Notes: generated by a model not told the origin, from the letters alone. 51,848 nucleotides of DNA from Cytophagaceae bacterium (GCA_027487695.1 JAIYDB010000019.1:79372-131219); one strand, 5' to 3'; positions 36,536 through 46,429 are shown, counted from the stretch's first letter. Numbers and translations: made by a program.

Positions 36536-38803
36536 ATGGCATTCGATTTAGAAATGATTAAGGCAGTGTACCAACGTATGCCTGAACGTGTTGCTGCAGC
36601 ACGTCAAATTGTTGGTCGTCCGCTTACTTTGGCCGAAAAAGTGCTTTACTCTCACCTTTATGAAGGTGTAACCACATCAGCATACGAGCGTGGTAAAAGC
36701 TATGTAGATTTTGCACCAGACAGAGTGGCTATGCAAGATGCTACTGCGCAAATGGCATTGCTTCAATTTATGAGTGCAGGTATTAGCAAAGTAGCGGTAC
36801 CAAGTACTGTACACTGCGATCACTTAATCCAAGCTAAAATTGGTGCAACCGAAGATTTAGCTACTGCAAATACTACCAACAAAGAAGTTTACGATTTCCT
36901 TGCCTCTGTATCTGATAAATATGGTATTGGTTTCTGGAAGCCGGGTGCAGGTATTATTCACCAAGTAGTAATTGAAAACTACGCATTCCCTGGTGGTATG
37001 ATGATTGGTACCGATAGCCACACGCCAAATGCTGGTGGTTTAGGTATGATTGCTATTGGTGTTGGTGGTGCCGATGCAGTTGATGTGATGGCTGGTATGC
37101 CTTGGGAGTTAAAATTCCCTAAGCTAATTGGTGTTCACTTAACTGGTAAACTATCTGGTTGGGCTAGCGCTAAAGATGTAATCTTGAAAGTAGCAGGTAT
37201 CTTAACTGTAAAAGGTGGTACTGGTGCTATTGTTGAATATTTTGGTGAAGGTGCTGATAGCCTAAGCGCAACTGGTAAAGGTACCATTTGTAATATGGGT
37301 GCTGAAATTGGTGCAACTACTTCTATCTTCGGTTACGATGATAAGATTGGTTCTTACTTACGTTCAACAGAAAGAGCTGATGTAGCTGCTTTAGCCGATG
37401 GTGTTAAAGAACACTTAAGAGCAGATGCTGAAGTGTATGCTAACCCAGCTAATTTCTACGATCAACTGATTGAAATTAACTTAAGCGAGCTTGAACCTCA
37501 CGTAAATGGTCCATTTACACCAGATTTAGCTTGGCCAATCAGTAAGTTTGCCGCTGCAGTGAAAGAAAATAACTGGCCTGCTAAGTTAGAAGTAGGTTTG
37601 ATAGGTAGCTGTACCAACTCTTCTTATGAAGATATGACCCGTGCTTCATCTCTTGCACAACAAGCAGTTGACAAGAAACTAGTAGCTAAGGCTGAATATA
37701 ATATTACTCCAGGTTCTGAATTGATACGTTATACCACAGAACGCGATGGTATCTTAGATATCTTCGATAAAATGGGTGGTGTAGTAATGGCGAACGCTTG
37801 TGGTCAGTGTATTGGTCAGTGGGCAAGACATACTGACGATCCTAATCGTCCGAACTCAATTATTACTTCATTCAACAGAAACTTCGCTAAGCGTAACGAT
37901 GGTAACCCTAATACCCACGCTTTCGTAGCTTCTCCTGAAATAGTAACTGCCTTTGCAATTGCTGGCGATTTAACCTTTAACCCATTGACCGATTCATTAA
38001 TGAACGAAAATGGCGAAATGGTAAAGTTAGATGAGCCTCAAGGTATTGAATTACCAATCAAAGGCTTTGCCGTTGAAGATGCTGGTTACCAAGCCCCAGC
38101 AGAAGATGGTAGCGGAGTAAATGTAATCATATCTCCATCGTCTGATCGCTTACAGAAACTTGAGCCATTCACCCCTTGGGAAGGAACTGACCTTAAGAGC
38201 CTTCGTTTATTGATTAAGGCAAAAGGCAAGTGTACTACTGACCATATTTCTATGGCAGGTCCTTGGTTAAAGTACCGTGGTCACCTAGATAACATCAGTA
38301 ACAATATGTTGATTGGTGCATTGAACGGCTTTAACAACGCTACTAACTCAGTTAAGAACCAAATCACTGGCCAATACGGTGAAGTACCTGCAACAGCTCG
38401 TGCTTACAAAGCAGCTGGCATTGGTAGTATTGTAGTTGGTGATGAAAACTATGGCGAAGGTTCATCTCGTGAACACGCAGCTATGGAGCCACGTCACCTT
38501 GGCGTAAGAGTGATATTGGTAAAATCATTTGCTCGTATCCACGAAACTAACTTGAAGAAGCAAGGTATGCTAGGTATCACCTTCGCAGATCCTGCTGATT
38601 ACGATAAAATCCGTGAAGACGATCAAATCGATATCATCGGTTTAACCGAATTTGCTCCAGGTGTGCAATTGAAAGTGGTATTACATCACTCAGACAGCAC
38701 AATGGAAAGCTTTGCAGTAAATCATACCTATAACCAAGGTCAGATCGAGTGGTTTAAAGCAGGTAGCGCATTGAATATGATTGCAGCAAAAAGCGGCAAG
38801 TAA
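36536..38803 (+). CDS. acn: Aconitate hydratase
   Basis: TCA-cycle enzyme interconverting citrate and isocitrate through a 4Fe-4S cluster. It has 755 residues, the size of the mitochondrial-type aconitase. Cluster Cys ligands are visible in IGSCTNSS and in [13 protein letters not shown] (two Cys). Substrate-site stretches include [26 protein letters not shown] and [17 protein letters not shown] in the swivel domain. It is a single-gene unit with its own terminator. Codons are clean and strongly biased, as expected for an abundant protein. It is divergent from ftsK over a 268-bp spacer containing two inverted repeats. Confidence 0.97.
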   Translation: MAFDLEMIKAVYQRMPERVAAARQIVGRPLTLAEKVLYSHLYEGVTTSAYERGKSYVDFAPDRVAMQDATAQMALLQFMSAGISKVAVPSTVHCDHLIQAKIGATEDLATANTTNKEVYDFLASVSDKYGIGFWKPGAGIIHQVVIENYAFPGGMMIGTDSHTPNAGGLGMIAIGVGGADAVDVMAGMPWELKFPKLIGVHLTGKLSGWASAKDVILKVAGILTVKGGTGAIVEYFGEGADSLSATGKGTICNMGAEIGATTSIFGYDDKIGSYLRSTERADVAALADGVKEHLRADAEVYANPANFYDQLIEINLSELEPHVNGPFTPDLAWPISKFAAAVKENNWPAKLEVGLIGSCTNSSYEDMTRASSLAQQAVDKKLVAKAEYNITPGSELIRYTTERDGILDIFDKMGGVVMANACGQCIGQWARHTDDPNRPNSIITSFNRNFAKRNDGNPNTHAFVASPEIVTAFAIAGDLTFNPLTDSLMNENGEMVKLDEPQGIELPIKGFAVEDAGYQAPAEDGSGVNVIISPSSDRLQKLEPFTPWEGTDLKSLRLLIKAKGKCTTDHISMAGPWLKYRGHLDNISNNMLIGALNGFNNATNSVKNQITGQYGEVPATARAYKAAGIGSIVVGDENYGEGSSREHAAMEPRHLGVRVILVKSFARIHETNLKKQGMLGITFADPADYDKIREDDQIDIIGLTEFAPGVQLKVVLHHSDSTMESFAVNHTYNQGQIEWFKAGSALNMIAAKSGK

Positions 38804-38821
38804 TTAAAGGTTATTAATTTC

Positions 38822-38852
38822 AAAAGCCACACTTTCAGGTGTGGCTTTTTTT
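38822..38852 (+). terminator. Intrinsic terminator of the aconitase gene
   Basis: Perfect 11-bp stem AAAAGCCACAC / GTGTGGCTTTT with loop TTTCAG, followed by further T residues, 18 bp after the stop codon. Confidence 0.9.
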
Positions 38853-38894
38853 GTTTGGGTATTTAGCCTACCTTAAAAAAGCTCTAATAAATTC

Positions 38895-39839
38895 CTACCC
38901 ATTACGCCACAAACTATCCATAAACCAACTTTGGCTATCAGTAGAAGATTGAATGATAGTGCAGTTATTTAAATTGGCAGAAAGCTGAATTTCCAGAAGT
39001 GTAAACTTTCTACTTATTTCCGTATGGATAGCCTCCCAAGCGTGAAAGTCAACACTAAAGTTTGCTCCTGAAATAGTGGCCTGCTGATTTTCTATGCTTA
39101 ACAAATAGCTTTCAGCACGTTGTAATTGTGGATTGTAAAAACTATGGTACTCAAACCTAGAGAGGTCAAAGTTGCCACCTAGTTCTTGGTTTATTCTTTT
39201 CAATAAATTCAGATTAAAGGCTTTGGTAACACCCTGACTATCAGCGTAAGCTGCTTCAATAACCATGGGGTCTTTCACCAAATCAAAACCTATTAAAAGA
39301 TAGTCTGTTGGCTGCATTTGTGAGGTGATATTCACTAGCAAATCTTGCCAAACCCCTTCATTAAAATTACAGATGGTACTTCCTAAAAACAAGAAAAGTC
39401 TGGTAGTATCACTTGAATTGGCTTCTATCCAATTTTGAGCAAAGAAATCGGCCTCTAATGGTATTATTTCAAGCGCTGGAAATACCTCGCTTATTTGCTT
39501 TGATAAATGCCTTAAAGCCGAACCAGAAATATCTACTGACTTATAAATTACTTTGTCAATCTCACCTTTAAAGCTTTGAAGTAATTGTATGGCCTTAGAA
39601 CCGTCGCCACCACCTAGCTCTATGATTTCAACTGGTTTGTTATTTGATAAAATTTCTTGAGCTATTTAACTATTGTAGGTTTGCAAAATTTCTCTTTCGC
39701 ACCTTGTTAAGTAGTATTCGTGTAACGTGGTGATTTTATTGTAAAGCGCATCACCTTCATGATCATAAAACCACTTACTACTTAAATATTTTTTTGGAGC
39801 TTCTAAGCCTTCCCTTACTTCTTTGCAGAATTGGTTATT
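38895..39839 (-). pseudogene. egtD: egtD-like histidine N-alpha-methyltransferase, broken by a stop and lacking its 5' end
   Basis: Relic of an S-adenosylmethionine-dependent histidine trimethylase of the EgtD family (ergothioneine pathway). Read through, it keeps N-terminal family blocks (EAPKKYLSSKWFYDHEGDAL, then EYYLTRCEREIL), the SAM motif EIIELGGGDGSKA, and the later LFLGSTICNFNEG, LLIGFDLVKD and FNLNLLKRINQELG, through to a normal-looking C-terminus at 38895. An in-frame TAA at 39666-39668 interrupts it between ILQTYNS and IAQEIL. Upstream, no start codon exists before an in-frame TAG at 39843-39845, because the sequence joins directly to a truncated egtB. The surviving frame downstream of the TAA (38895 to 39665) covers most of the SAM-binding domain but lacks the N-terminal segment, so function is unlikely. 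Confidence 0.88.
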
Positions 39840-40476
39840 AACCTATTTCTTATTGCGTAAGGCTCTAAAAAGGTTCTATGTCTAGGTGTTTCATTGTCGA
39901 AACTAAATCCATTCCCTTCAAACCCTATTTCATAAACTCCTGCTTCGACTTTAATCCATTCTTGCTCAACTAAAGGTAGTTGACTGTATTCCTTTTCTTG
40001 ATAAACTGGAAATGTAGGATTAGTGCCAAGGGTATATTTAAGGTCGGTTACTAAAAGTTCTTGGTGTTGTTGTTCGTGTTGCAAGCCAAGTTCCAAGAAA
40101 TCTAAAACTTCTTTACTCAATTCGTTTTCAAGCAATTGGTGCATTGCTTCATTCACATATTTCCTATATGCAAATACTTGATCTATAGAGGGACGGGTAA
40201 TATTACCCCTATTGGCTCGCTGTAACCGCTTGCCAATACTTTCGTATAGCTATTGAAAAGAAAGCCAAAATCAGGATTAAACTCTTGATAGTTAGCTAAA
40301 TGTGGTTTCAACAAAAAAGTCTCAAAAAACCAAGTCGTATGCGCTAAATGCCATTTCGGAGGACTTGCATCCAGCATTACCTGCACTACCATATCTTCAG
40401 GAGATAATGGCGCACAAATAGCCTCTGTTTGCTGGCGTATGGTATTAAATCGTTGAATGAGTTGTGAGTAAGGCAT
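39830..40476 (-). pseudogene. egtB: egtB-like sulfoxide synthase, frameshifted and 3'-truncated
   Basis: Relic of EgtB, the iron enzyme joining sulfur to trimethylhistidine. The N-terminal DinB-like domain remains, with the iron-ligand regions PPKWHLAHTTWFFETF and LQHEQQHQELLVTDLKY. A one-base loss near 40246-40248 shifts the frame: LFNSY is followed by TKVLASGYS, whereas the other frame reads YESIGKRLQRANRGNITRPS, exactly the expected continuation. The restored frame runs through FDNETPRHRTFLEPY to RNRLITN, then stops after SAKK. The normal protein continues for roughly half its length (the FGE-sulfatase domain), so this part was deleted and the break joins egtD. The start is the ATG at 40474-40476. 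Confidence 0.9.
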
Positions 40477-40543
40477 ATCGATACTTTGTATTGAATACAA
40501 GGTAAGGAAAGTTAGTTATCGCTGATATTTCAATCTGATAAAA

Positions 40544-41581
40544 TTACTTTATCCCCATAGTATCCAAAGCCTTAGTATACTTCGCCACGTTCGCCATATG
40601 CTCTTCATAAGTAACGGCAAAGCTATGATAGCCATTCAAACTGGCATTTGCACAGAAGTAGATATACTTATGGTCGGCCATATTGAGTACCGCATCAATA
40701 GCAGTGATAGAAGGCAAGTTAATTGGAGCAGGTGGCAACCCTTTAACCTTATAAGTATTGAATGGGTTCATCCCTGCCTTATTAATAGTACCAGTATAAA
40801 CACGCTTAATAGTAAAATCTTTAAGTGCATAGATAACAGTAGGGTCAGCTTGCAAAAGCATATCTTGGTCTAACCTATTCTTGTAAACTTTGGCTACTAT
40901 GGGCATTTCATCTGCTTTCTTGGTTTCGGCTTCTGTAATAGAGGCTAATACGTGCACTTGTATTTTAGTTAGGCCTAAAGCCTTTGCTTTCTCTTCCCTA
41001 CCCTTTGCTGACCAGAATGTATTGTATTCTGTTTGCATTCGGCGCATAAACTTATGGATTGGAGTATTCCAATACAAATCATACGTATTAGGAATAAACA
41101 TAGCTGTCACGGTAAGGGTATCAAATCCTAACATTCTGCAGCTATCAGGATTATTCAAGTATCCATAAAATTCCTCGGGCGCAATATTCAACTTACTAGA
41201 TAACCTATTGACTAAGTCTGATTTCAGACGTAAATTATTAAAGGTAAGTTTAATGGAGCTTTGTCTACCAGCCTTTAAACGCCAAATCAAATCTTTATTG
41301 GTGGTATTAGGAGCAACTAAATATGCCCCAGGAATTACTTTATCCTGATAACCAGTAAGTTTAGCAAGGAAGCTAAAACTCAATTCATCGTTTAGGAAAT
41401 CGCCTTGCTTTAAGGAATCTACTACTTGTTTGTAATCTGCCCCTTGTGGAATATATAACCACTTTTCGGTATTTTCTAACCGCAAATTAGGGGTGAATAG
41501 AATTTGGTAAGCATAAAATATTACCGACGAACCTATAACAGATGCCGCAATCAAAAATCCAACTACAAACTTATTTTTCAT
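40544..41581 (-). CDS. mltG: Endolytic murein transglycosylase MltG (YceG)
   Basis: Inner-membrane enzyme that cleaves nascent glycan strands and sets their length. It has 345 residues with a single N-terminal membrane anchor (about 6-27). The catalytic domain contains LKAGRQSSIKLTFNNLRLKS (a LysM-like lead), MFIPNTYDLYWNTP, ASITEAETKKADEMPIVAKV with the catalytic Glu, and QADPTVIYAL. The final TAFDA-type region reads HKYIYFCANASLNGYHSFAV, a known family end. TATTTTTG on the minus strand (41590-41597) lies just upstream as a candidate -7 element. Confidence 0.95.
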   Translation of the reverse strand: MKNKFVVGFLIAASVIGSSVIFYAYQILFTPNLRLENTEKWLYIPQGADYKQVVDSLKQGDFLNDELSFSFLAKLTGYQDKVIPGAYLVAPNTTNKDLIWRLKAGRQSSIKLTFNNLRLKSDLVNRLSSKLNIAPEEFYGYLNNPDSCRMLGFDTLTVTAMFIPNTYDLYWNTPIHKFMRRMQTEYNTFWSAKGREEKAKALGLTKIQVHVLASITEAETKKADEMPIVAKVYKNRLDQDMLLQADPTVIYALKDFTIKRVYTGTINKAGMNPFNTYKVKGLPPAPINLPSITAIDAVLNMADHKYIYFCANASLNGYHSFAVTYEEHMANVAKYTKALDTMGIK

Positions 41582-41589
41582 ATTACTGC

Positions 41590-41597
41590 CAAAAATA
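41590..41597 (-). promoter_or_regulatory. Candidate -7 element of mltG
   Basis: TATTTTTG on the minus strand is an exact TAnnTTTG match ending 8 bp before the ATG. No good -33 TTTG is visible. Confidence 0.35.
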
Positions 41598-41684
41598 GGG
41601 TTTCAAGTTGAACCTTGCACTTAATTGTGTAAAATTGCACCAAGAATAAAGCAAGTAGCTTTATTGATCACCTAAAAATTGCCG

Positions 41685-42605
41685 ATGACTTCAGCAACTA
41701 CAGAGGCACAAAAGCCCTCAGAAACACCCCACAAAGCAGGTTTTGTATCTATCATAGGTAAGCCAAACGCTGGCAAAAGTACCTTAATGAATCGCTTGGT
41801 TGGGGAAAGAATTTCTATCATTACTTCCAAAGCCCAAACCACAAGGCATCGTATTTTCGGGATTGTTTCAGGTACCGATTTCCAAATTGTGTATTCAGAT
41901 ACACCTGGGGTAATACAACCAAGGTATGAGTTACAAAAAAGCATGATGCGCTTTGTGCACGCTTCTTTAGAAGATGCTGATTGTATAGTACTAGTAACTG
42001 ATATTTTTGAGGAATACGACGAAACGGATGTACTAACCAAAATTGCCCATTCTGAACTGCCTATTATCCTACTTATCAATAAAATAGATAAGGCTAAAGA
42101 AAACGTAGTTGAAACCAAAATAGCTTATTGGAAAGATAAACTTCCAGAGGCAATTATTCTTCCTATTTCTGCGCTTGAAGGCACTAATGTAGAGCAAGTA
42201 TTTGATTTGCTCTTACAACACATGCCTGTACACCCAGCTTATTTTGATAAAGAAGAACTTACCGATAAAAGTGAGCGTTTCTTTGCCTCTGAAATAGTGC
42301 GTGAGAAAATCATGGAGCTTTACAAACAAGAGGTTCCATACAGCAGTGAAGTGGTAGTTACCGAATTTAAAGAGCGTGACGATATGATTGTGATTCACGC
42401 TGAAATTTATGTGGAACGCCAAACCCAACGTGCCATTATCATTGGCGATGGTGGTGCGGCAATCAAAAAGCTTGGCATTAAATCAAGAGAAACGTTGGAA
42501 CAGTTCTTTGGCAAGAAAGTGTTTTTAGAAACCCACGTAAAGGTAGAGCCAGATTGGCGCAGCAAGCCTCATAAGCTGAAGTATTTTGGCTACGGTGGTA
42601 ACTAA
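41685..42605 (+). CDS. era: GTPase Era
   Basis: Essential GTPase that binds the 3' end of 16S rRNA during small-subunit maturation. The ATG at 41685 gives 306 residues; an upstream TTG two codons earlier is less likely. G1 is GKPNAGKST, G3 DTPG, G4 NKID, and the C-terminal KH domain (about 200-300) contains the IHAEIYVERQTQRAIIIGDG stretch. The downstream dCMP deaminase gene starts 22 bp after its stop and is probably co-transcribed. Confidence 0.97.
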   Translation: MTSATTEAQKPSETPHKAGFVSIIGKPNAGKSTLMNRLVGERISIITSKAQTTRHRIFGIVSGTDFQIVYSDTPGVIQPRYELQKSMMRFVHASLEDADCIVLVTDIFEEYDETDVLTKIAHSELPIILLINKIDKAKENVVETKIAYWKDKLPEAIILPISALEGTNVEQVFDLLLQHMPVHPAYFDKEELTDKSERFFASEIVREKIMELYKQEVPYSSEVVVTEFKERDDMIVIHAEIYVERQTQRAIIIGDGGAAIKKLGIKSRETLEQFFGKKVFLETHVKVEPDWRSKPHKLKYFGYGGN

Positions 42606-42627
42606 TTTATCCTAATCTGAATTCAAT

Positions 42628-43119
42628 ATGAGCAAGCCTGCATTTGACGATATTTATATGGAATTGGCCTACAATTTGGCCAAGCGTTCTCATTGTATTC
42701 GCCGCCAAGTGGGGGCAGTGCTTACACAGGATACCCGCATTATCAGTATAGGTTATAATGGTCCGCCATCAGGTACCCATAACTGCGACGAGCATTTTCC
42801 TGGCGTTGGTTGTCCAAAAGATAGCAAAGGCTCTTGCTCCCTTGCCTTACATGCAGAAGCTAATGCCATATTGTATGCTGTGAAAAATGGTGGCGATATT
42901 GCAGGTAGTACCTTATATGTTACGCTAAGTCCGTGTATTAGCTGCGCTAGAATCATATTTAGTATGAAGATAGCACGAGTTATTTTCTTAAATAGCTATG
43001 CTGCCTATAAAGGGATACCAACCGATGAAGGTGTAGAATTCCTGCGTACCTATGGTGTGCAAGTAGATCAGTACCAAGGAACCTTAGTGCAAGATAAAGA
43101 GGAGTTTGGTTTGATTTAA
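42628..43119 (+). CDS. dCMP deaminase family protein (ComEB-like)
   Basis: Zinc-dependent deaminase of 163 residues converting dCMP to dUMP for dTMP supply. The zinc site is LHAEANAI (His and catalytic Glu) with LSPCISCARI (two Cys). An upstream Cys/His-rich insert, HNCDEHFPGVGCPKDSKGSC, is typical of the dCMP deaminase branch and may bind a second zinc. ComEB-like and dCMP deaminases cannot be separated with certainty here. A MITE-like repeat begins 23 bp after the stop. Confidence 0.9.
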   Translation: MSKPAFDDIYMELAYNLAKRSHCIRRQVGAVLTQDTRIISIGYNGPPSGTHNCDEHFPGVGCPKDSKGSCSLALHAEANAILYAVKNGGDIAGSTLYVTLSPCISCARIIFSMKIARVIFLNSYAAYKGIPTDEGVEFLRTYGVQVDQYQGTLVQDKEEFGLI

Positions 43120-43142
43120 GAATTTGATTGGATCAGGCAATT

Positions 43143-43324
43143 GTCTAGAACTATGATTTGATTCTTAATATTTTATTCTCACTATCAAGTATGCTGCCCT
43201 TCGGGCAGCATACTTGATGGCTCGCTTTGGTTTGTTCTGAACTGCTTTTTTGCTATAATAATTTCACCCCTACGGGGTTAAAAATCGTCTTTAACTTAAA
43301 ATCCAGTAAATCACAGTTCTAGAC
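43143..43324 (-). repeat. MITE-like repeat, copy A
   Basis: A 182-bp element bounded by terminal inverted repeats, GTCTAGAACTATGATTT (43143-43159) and AAATCACAGTTCTAGAC (43308-43324), 16 of 17 positions complementary. Inside are a hairpin with 16-bp perfect arms (43184-43199 / 43203-43218, core TGCTGCCC-TTC-GGGCAGCA) and a smaller hairpin ACCCC-TAC-GGGGT (43266-43278) next to GCTATAATA. It fills the gap between two convergent genes (dCMP deaminase and DUF2851). Copy B lies at 47846-48005 in the opposite orientation. No transposase is encoded. Confidence 0.8.
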
Positions 43325-43354
43325 TATTACACCTACACAATCAATCCTCCAACC

Positions 43355-44611
43355 TTACTTCAAAGGCCATAACGCGCAACTACTACATTTTACAGGCAGG
43401 CAATGCCCTTTATATAATTGTAATAGCGCCTGACTTTCAAGGGCATTGGCAGGGGACCTATGACCCTCGGATGACATAAAACGAACAATGCGGTTATCTT
43501 CAGGGTGTAATTGCTGCAAATGCTGTAATGCCTTTTCTAAGCCTTCAGAAGCTTTAGCTTGAAAGCGTGCATAAGCCAACTGCAATGGTATTATGCCATT
43601 AATTTGAAGCAATTCAATGGTATTTGGAGAAAGAGCATGACTATGCCGCTTTCTGCTTGGCTCTGAAAGGCTATAATGATACTCCCAAAAATTATGGGTG
43701 CTATGCGATAGCTTTTCCTGCGCTTGAGACGGTTCTAATTGCAATAGAAAATCATGTAACGGGCCTTCTGCTTCTAGGATGGCAGCTAAAATAGCCAACC
43801 TCAGACTAGGACTATGCGCAGGCCTCACCTTACCACTTTGCCAAACGGAAGGCTGCAATGGTTGGGCTACCCTACCACCATAAAATTTTACTTGATCTAA
43901 TAAAGCTTGATGATAGGGCTCTATTACTTGCTCAGAAGATTGTGCTACCTCAAGTAAACCTGCTGCATAAAGCAACAAAGGTTCCCAAGCCATTGCTGGC
44001 ATTTGATAGAGCACTTTAGCAGGCAAGGTTTCAGATAAAAGCTGTGCCGATAGCTGGTTATGCGGTGCAAATAAGGCGGTTAAAAATACCTCATAAGCCA
44101 ACTGCACCCAATTGTATTGCAAAGCCTGCAAACGTAAAAGTATTTGATCTGATTTTTGGATCAGACGTTCTTGTGCCAATTCTTTGAGTAAACTTTGGGC
44201 TAATCTTGCAGAAAACTGATGCCTACATATAAGTGCTTGCATACCGAAAAAAGCCTTTGTGGGTGGTGTATGACTAAGTTTATCGGATAAGGTAAGGGTG
44301 GGAACCAAGGTACCATCTGGATGGTGAATTGGCTTATCATCGGTGAGCACTACATGCAAAATAGTATTATCATAGGCGGCATCTAGGTGGTGCTTATGGT
44401 GGTACCAATCAGAAGATTTTTTATGGATTTCTATGTGGCCAAACCACCTTAAGCTTTCAATAGCAACACTGGCATGCTGAAAATCTGGACCAGAATATGG
44501 GTTATAGGTGCCGGGCTTGTAAATTTGAAGCTGTTCACCTGTGGTAGTACGCAGGTGCTTATGGTTAAAGAGTTGCTTTTGCCAGATATAATGAAGTACT
44601 GCTTCTTGCAT
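43355..44611 (-). CDS. DUF2851 family protein
   Basis: Soluble protein of 418 residues that matches DUF2851, a family common in Bacteroidota with unknown function. The conserved N-terminal part includes MQEAVLHYIWQKQLFNHKHL, YNPYSGPDFQHASV, GHIEIHKKSSDWYHHKHHLD and ILHVVLTDD, a layout reminiscent of a nuclease-like fold, though I do not claim activity. The C-terminal half is helical and ends in CSSCALWPLK. Its start codon is only 5 bp from the start codon of recF on the other strand, a close divergent pairing. Confidence 0.85.
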   Translation of the reverse strand: MQEAVLHYIWQKQLFNHKHLRTTTGEQLQIYKPGTYNPYSGPDFQHASVAIESLRWFGHIEIHKKSSDWYHHKHHLDAAYDNTILHVVLTDDKPIHHPDGTLVPTLTLSDKLSHTPPTKAFFGMQALICRHQFSARLAQSLLKELAQERLIQKSDQILLRLQALQYNWVQLAYEVFLTALFAPHNQLSAQLLSETLPAKVLYQMPAMAWEPLLLYAAGLLEVAQSSEQVIEPYHQALLDQVKFYGGRVAQPLQPSVWQSGKVRPAHSPSLRLAILAAILEAEGPLHDFLLQLEPSQAQEKLSHSTHNFWEYHYSLSEPSRKRHSHALSPNTIELLQINGIIPLQLAYARFQAKASEGLEKALQHLQQLHPEDNRIVRFMSSEGHRSPANALESQALLQLYKGHCLPVKCSSCALWPLK

Positions 44612-44616
44612 TTCCC

Positions 44617-45717
44617 ATGATTTTCCTCACAAATCTATTAAATTTTAAATCTTATTCCGAAATTATTTTTAAACCTTCTTTTGGTTTAAATTTAGTAAGC
44701 GGTAATAATGGAAGCGGAAAAACTAATTTGCTTGACGCATTATACTTAGCGTGTTTAGGAAAGAATATTCGTAATTTACCTGACTCCCTATTGGTAAAGC
44801 AAAACGAGGCTAACTATATGGTATCAGTAAAGATACATGAGGCAGAGGAGCAAGTATTGGTAAGCATTGGCTACCAAATGGGAGAAAAACGTAAATTCTT
44901 TCTTAACAAAGAACCACTTGGCAAATTAGCTGATTATGTGGGAAGGTTTCCTGTGATTTTTTTCTCGCCAGACGATGCCTACTACCTTTTAGAAACCTCT
45001 GAGGAACGTAGAAAACTAATCAACAATACCCTTTGCCAAGCTTATCCTACTTACTTAGAATTACTCAATCAATATACTTACCACTTAGAACAACGTAATG
45101 CACTCCTTAAGCAATTTGCTGAGCGCAACTACCAAGATACCACCTTGCTTGCCCTCTATACAGAACCTATGATTGGGCTTTGTGAGCAAATTTATACTTT
45201 TAGGAAAGAGGCTATTGCCCAATGGGTTCCACTTATTCAGCAACTCTATGCTCAACTTTCTGGGTCTGATGAAATCATTGATCTTCAGTATGAATCGGCT
45301 ATTGCGCATACCCCTCCTGAACAACTATTTAGAGAGGCTACCTTTTCAGATTTAGCTGCCAAACGCAGTACTGTAGGTATCCATAAAGATGATTTACTGC
45401 TCACCATTCAAGATTTACCTTTGAAGAAGGCTGGCTCTCAGGGACAAACCAAAACCTATATTATTGCCCTTAAACTGGTTTTGGCCAAATGGTTGGAACA
45501 GGTAAAAGGCAAATTACCCATCCTGCTTTTAGATGATATCTTCGATAAATTAGACGATGGACGTATTGCCAACCTTATTGCTTGGTTAGATGCTCAACCC
45601 AACCAAATTTTCCTTACCGATGCCAGACCAGAACGTAGTCTGCAATTCTTCAACAATGTAAAACGTCTCTTTGCTGCTTGGAAAGTTGAGAATGGGGAAA
45701 TTAATCCGCTTTCATAG
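44617..45717 (+). CDS. recF: DNA replication and repair protein RecF
   Basis: SMC-like ATPase that helps load RecA onto gapped DNA during repair. It has 366 residues. Walker A is NNGSGKTNLLDAL (about 31-43), the signature region is LPLKKAGSQGQTKTYIIALKL, and Walker B is LLLDDIFDKLDDGRIANL. It starts 5 bp from the divergent DUF2851 gene and is convergent with the SRAP gene, with 7 bp between the stops. The usual dnaA/dnaN/gyrB neighbours are absent, which is common in this phylum. Confidence 0.96.
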   Translation: MIFLTNLLNFKSYSEIIFKPSFGLNLVSGNNGSGKTNLLDALYLACLGKNIRNLPDSLLVKQNEANYMVSVKIHEAEEQVLVSIGYQMGEKRKFFLNKEPLGKLADYVGRFPVIFFSPDDAYYLLETSEERRKLINNTLCQAYPTYLELLNQYTYHLEQRNALLKQFAERNYQDTTLLALYTEPMIGLCEQIYTFRKEAIAQWVPLIQQLYAQLSGSDEIIDLQYESAIAHTPPEQLFREATFSDLAAKRSTVGIHKDDLLLTIQDLPLKKAGSQGQTKTYIIALKLVLAKWLEQVKGKLPILLLDDIFDKLDDGRIANLIAWLDAQPNQIFLTDARPERSLQFFNNVKRLFAAWKVENGEINPLS

Positions 45718-45724
45718 TTCCTGC

Positions 45725-46429
45725 CTATTCGAATAAACTCAATTGCACAGGTTGAGGCTGTAAAATACCTGCGTGGTTATTCTTGGTATCGTTAGCGGAA
45801 GCGGATATAGCCATTGGAAATAAGGGTATCTTATGACTTTGAATGGCATTGACCAATAATGAAGCATCGGTTACGGGGGTGGTAAGCCACTTGTTTTCTT
45901 GTTCTTCTGAAAGCACGAGCGGCATACGGTCGTGCACCCAAGCTATTTCAGGACTTGGTGTTATAGTTATAATACTGAATGAACCAAAACCATCGCCGTT
46001 TTCACCAGTCCACCAATCCCAAATACCCGCCATGGCAAATAAGGGCGCATCTCCATTTTCAGATTGCTTTATCCAATAAGGCTGCTTCAGCTTACCTTTC
46101 TTCTGAAATTCTAAATAACCATCGGTTAAAATAAGGCAGCGTTGGCTTTGAATTAAGTGCTTGAAAGTGGGCTTCTCTAATAGGGTTTCTGCTCGTGCAT
46201 TAAATAAGCTAATCCCCTTATCAGGGCTGCCCGTTTCGCTTTTACTTGGCACCAAACCAAAATGAAAGCACTGTATTTCCCGTGGTTCTGTATTGGTAAT
46301 TACAGGCAAAGCTTGCGTGGGCGCACCATTAAAAGTAGGCTGCCAACCTATTGCCTCCGTGGCAAATTCGGCTTGGAAGCGTTTTTCTATTTCCTTAATG
46401 GACTTGGTTAAAGTATATCTACAGCACAT
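45725..46429 (-). CDS. SRAP domain protein (YedK/HMCES-type abasic-site crosslinker)
   Basis: Protein of 234 residues that forms a covalent thiazolidine link to abasic sites in single-stranded DNA and so shields them. The ATG at 46427-46429 places the catalytic Cys at position 2 (MCCRYTL), which decides the start over an upstream GTG. Other active-site blocks are FNARAETLLEKPTFKHL, ILTDGYLEF with the conserved Glu, and WVHDRMPLVL with the conserved His. It is divergent from dinB across about 150 bp, so the two may share a damage-responsive control region. Confidence 0.94.
   Translation of the reverse strand: MCCRYTLTKSIKEIEKRFQAEFATEAIGWQPTFNGAPTQALPVITNTEPREIQCFHFGLVPSKSETGSPDKGISLFNARAETLLEKPTFKHLIQSQRCLILTDGYLEFQKKGKLKQPYWIKQSENGDAPLFAMAGIWDWWTGENGDGFGSFSIITITPSPEIAWVHDRMPLVLSEEQENKWLTTPVTDASLLVNAIQSHKIPLFPMAISASANDTKNNHAGILQPQPVQLSLFE

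Noticed and set aside
38895-40500. Three independent small hypothetical genes (about 165, 113 and 105 residues)
   Set aside because: They line up as consecutive pieces of EgtD and EgtB, so they are fragments of two broken genes.
41679-41684. TTG start of era two codons upstream
   Set aside because: The ATG at 41685 gives the normal Era N-terminus and the extra two residues add nothing recognisable.
43184-43218. Simple terminator between the dCMP deaminase and DUF2851 genes
   Set aside because: The stem is part of a longer element with terminal inverted repeats and a second copy, although it may also terminate transcription.
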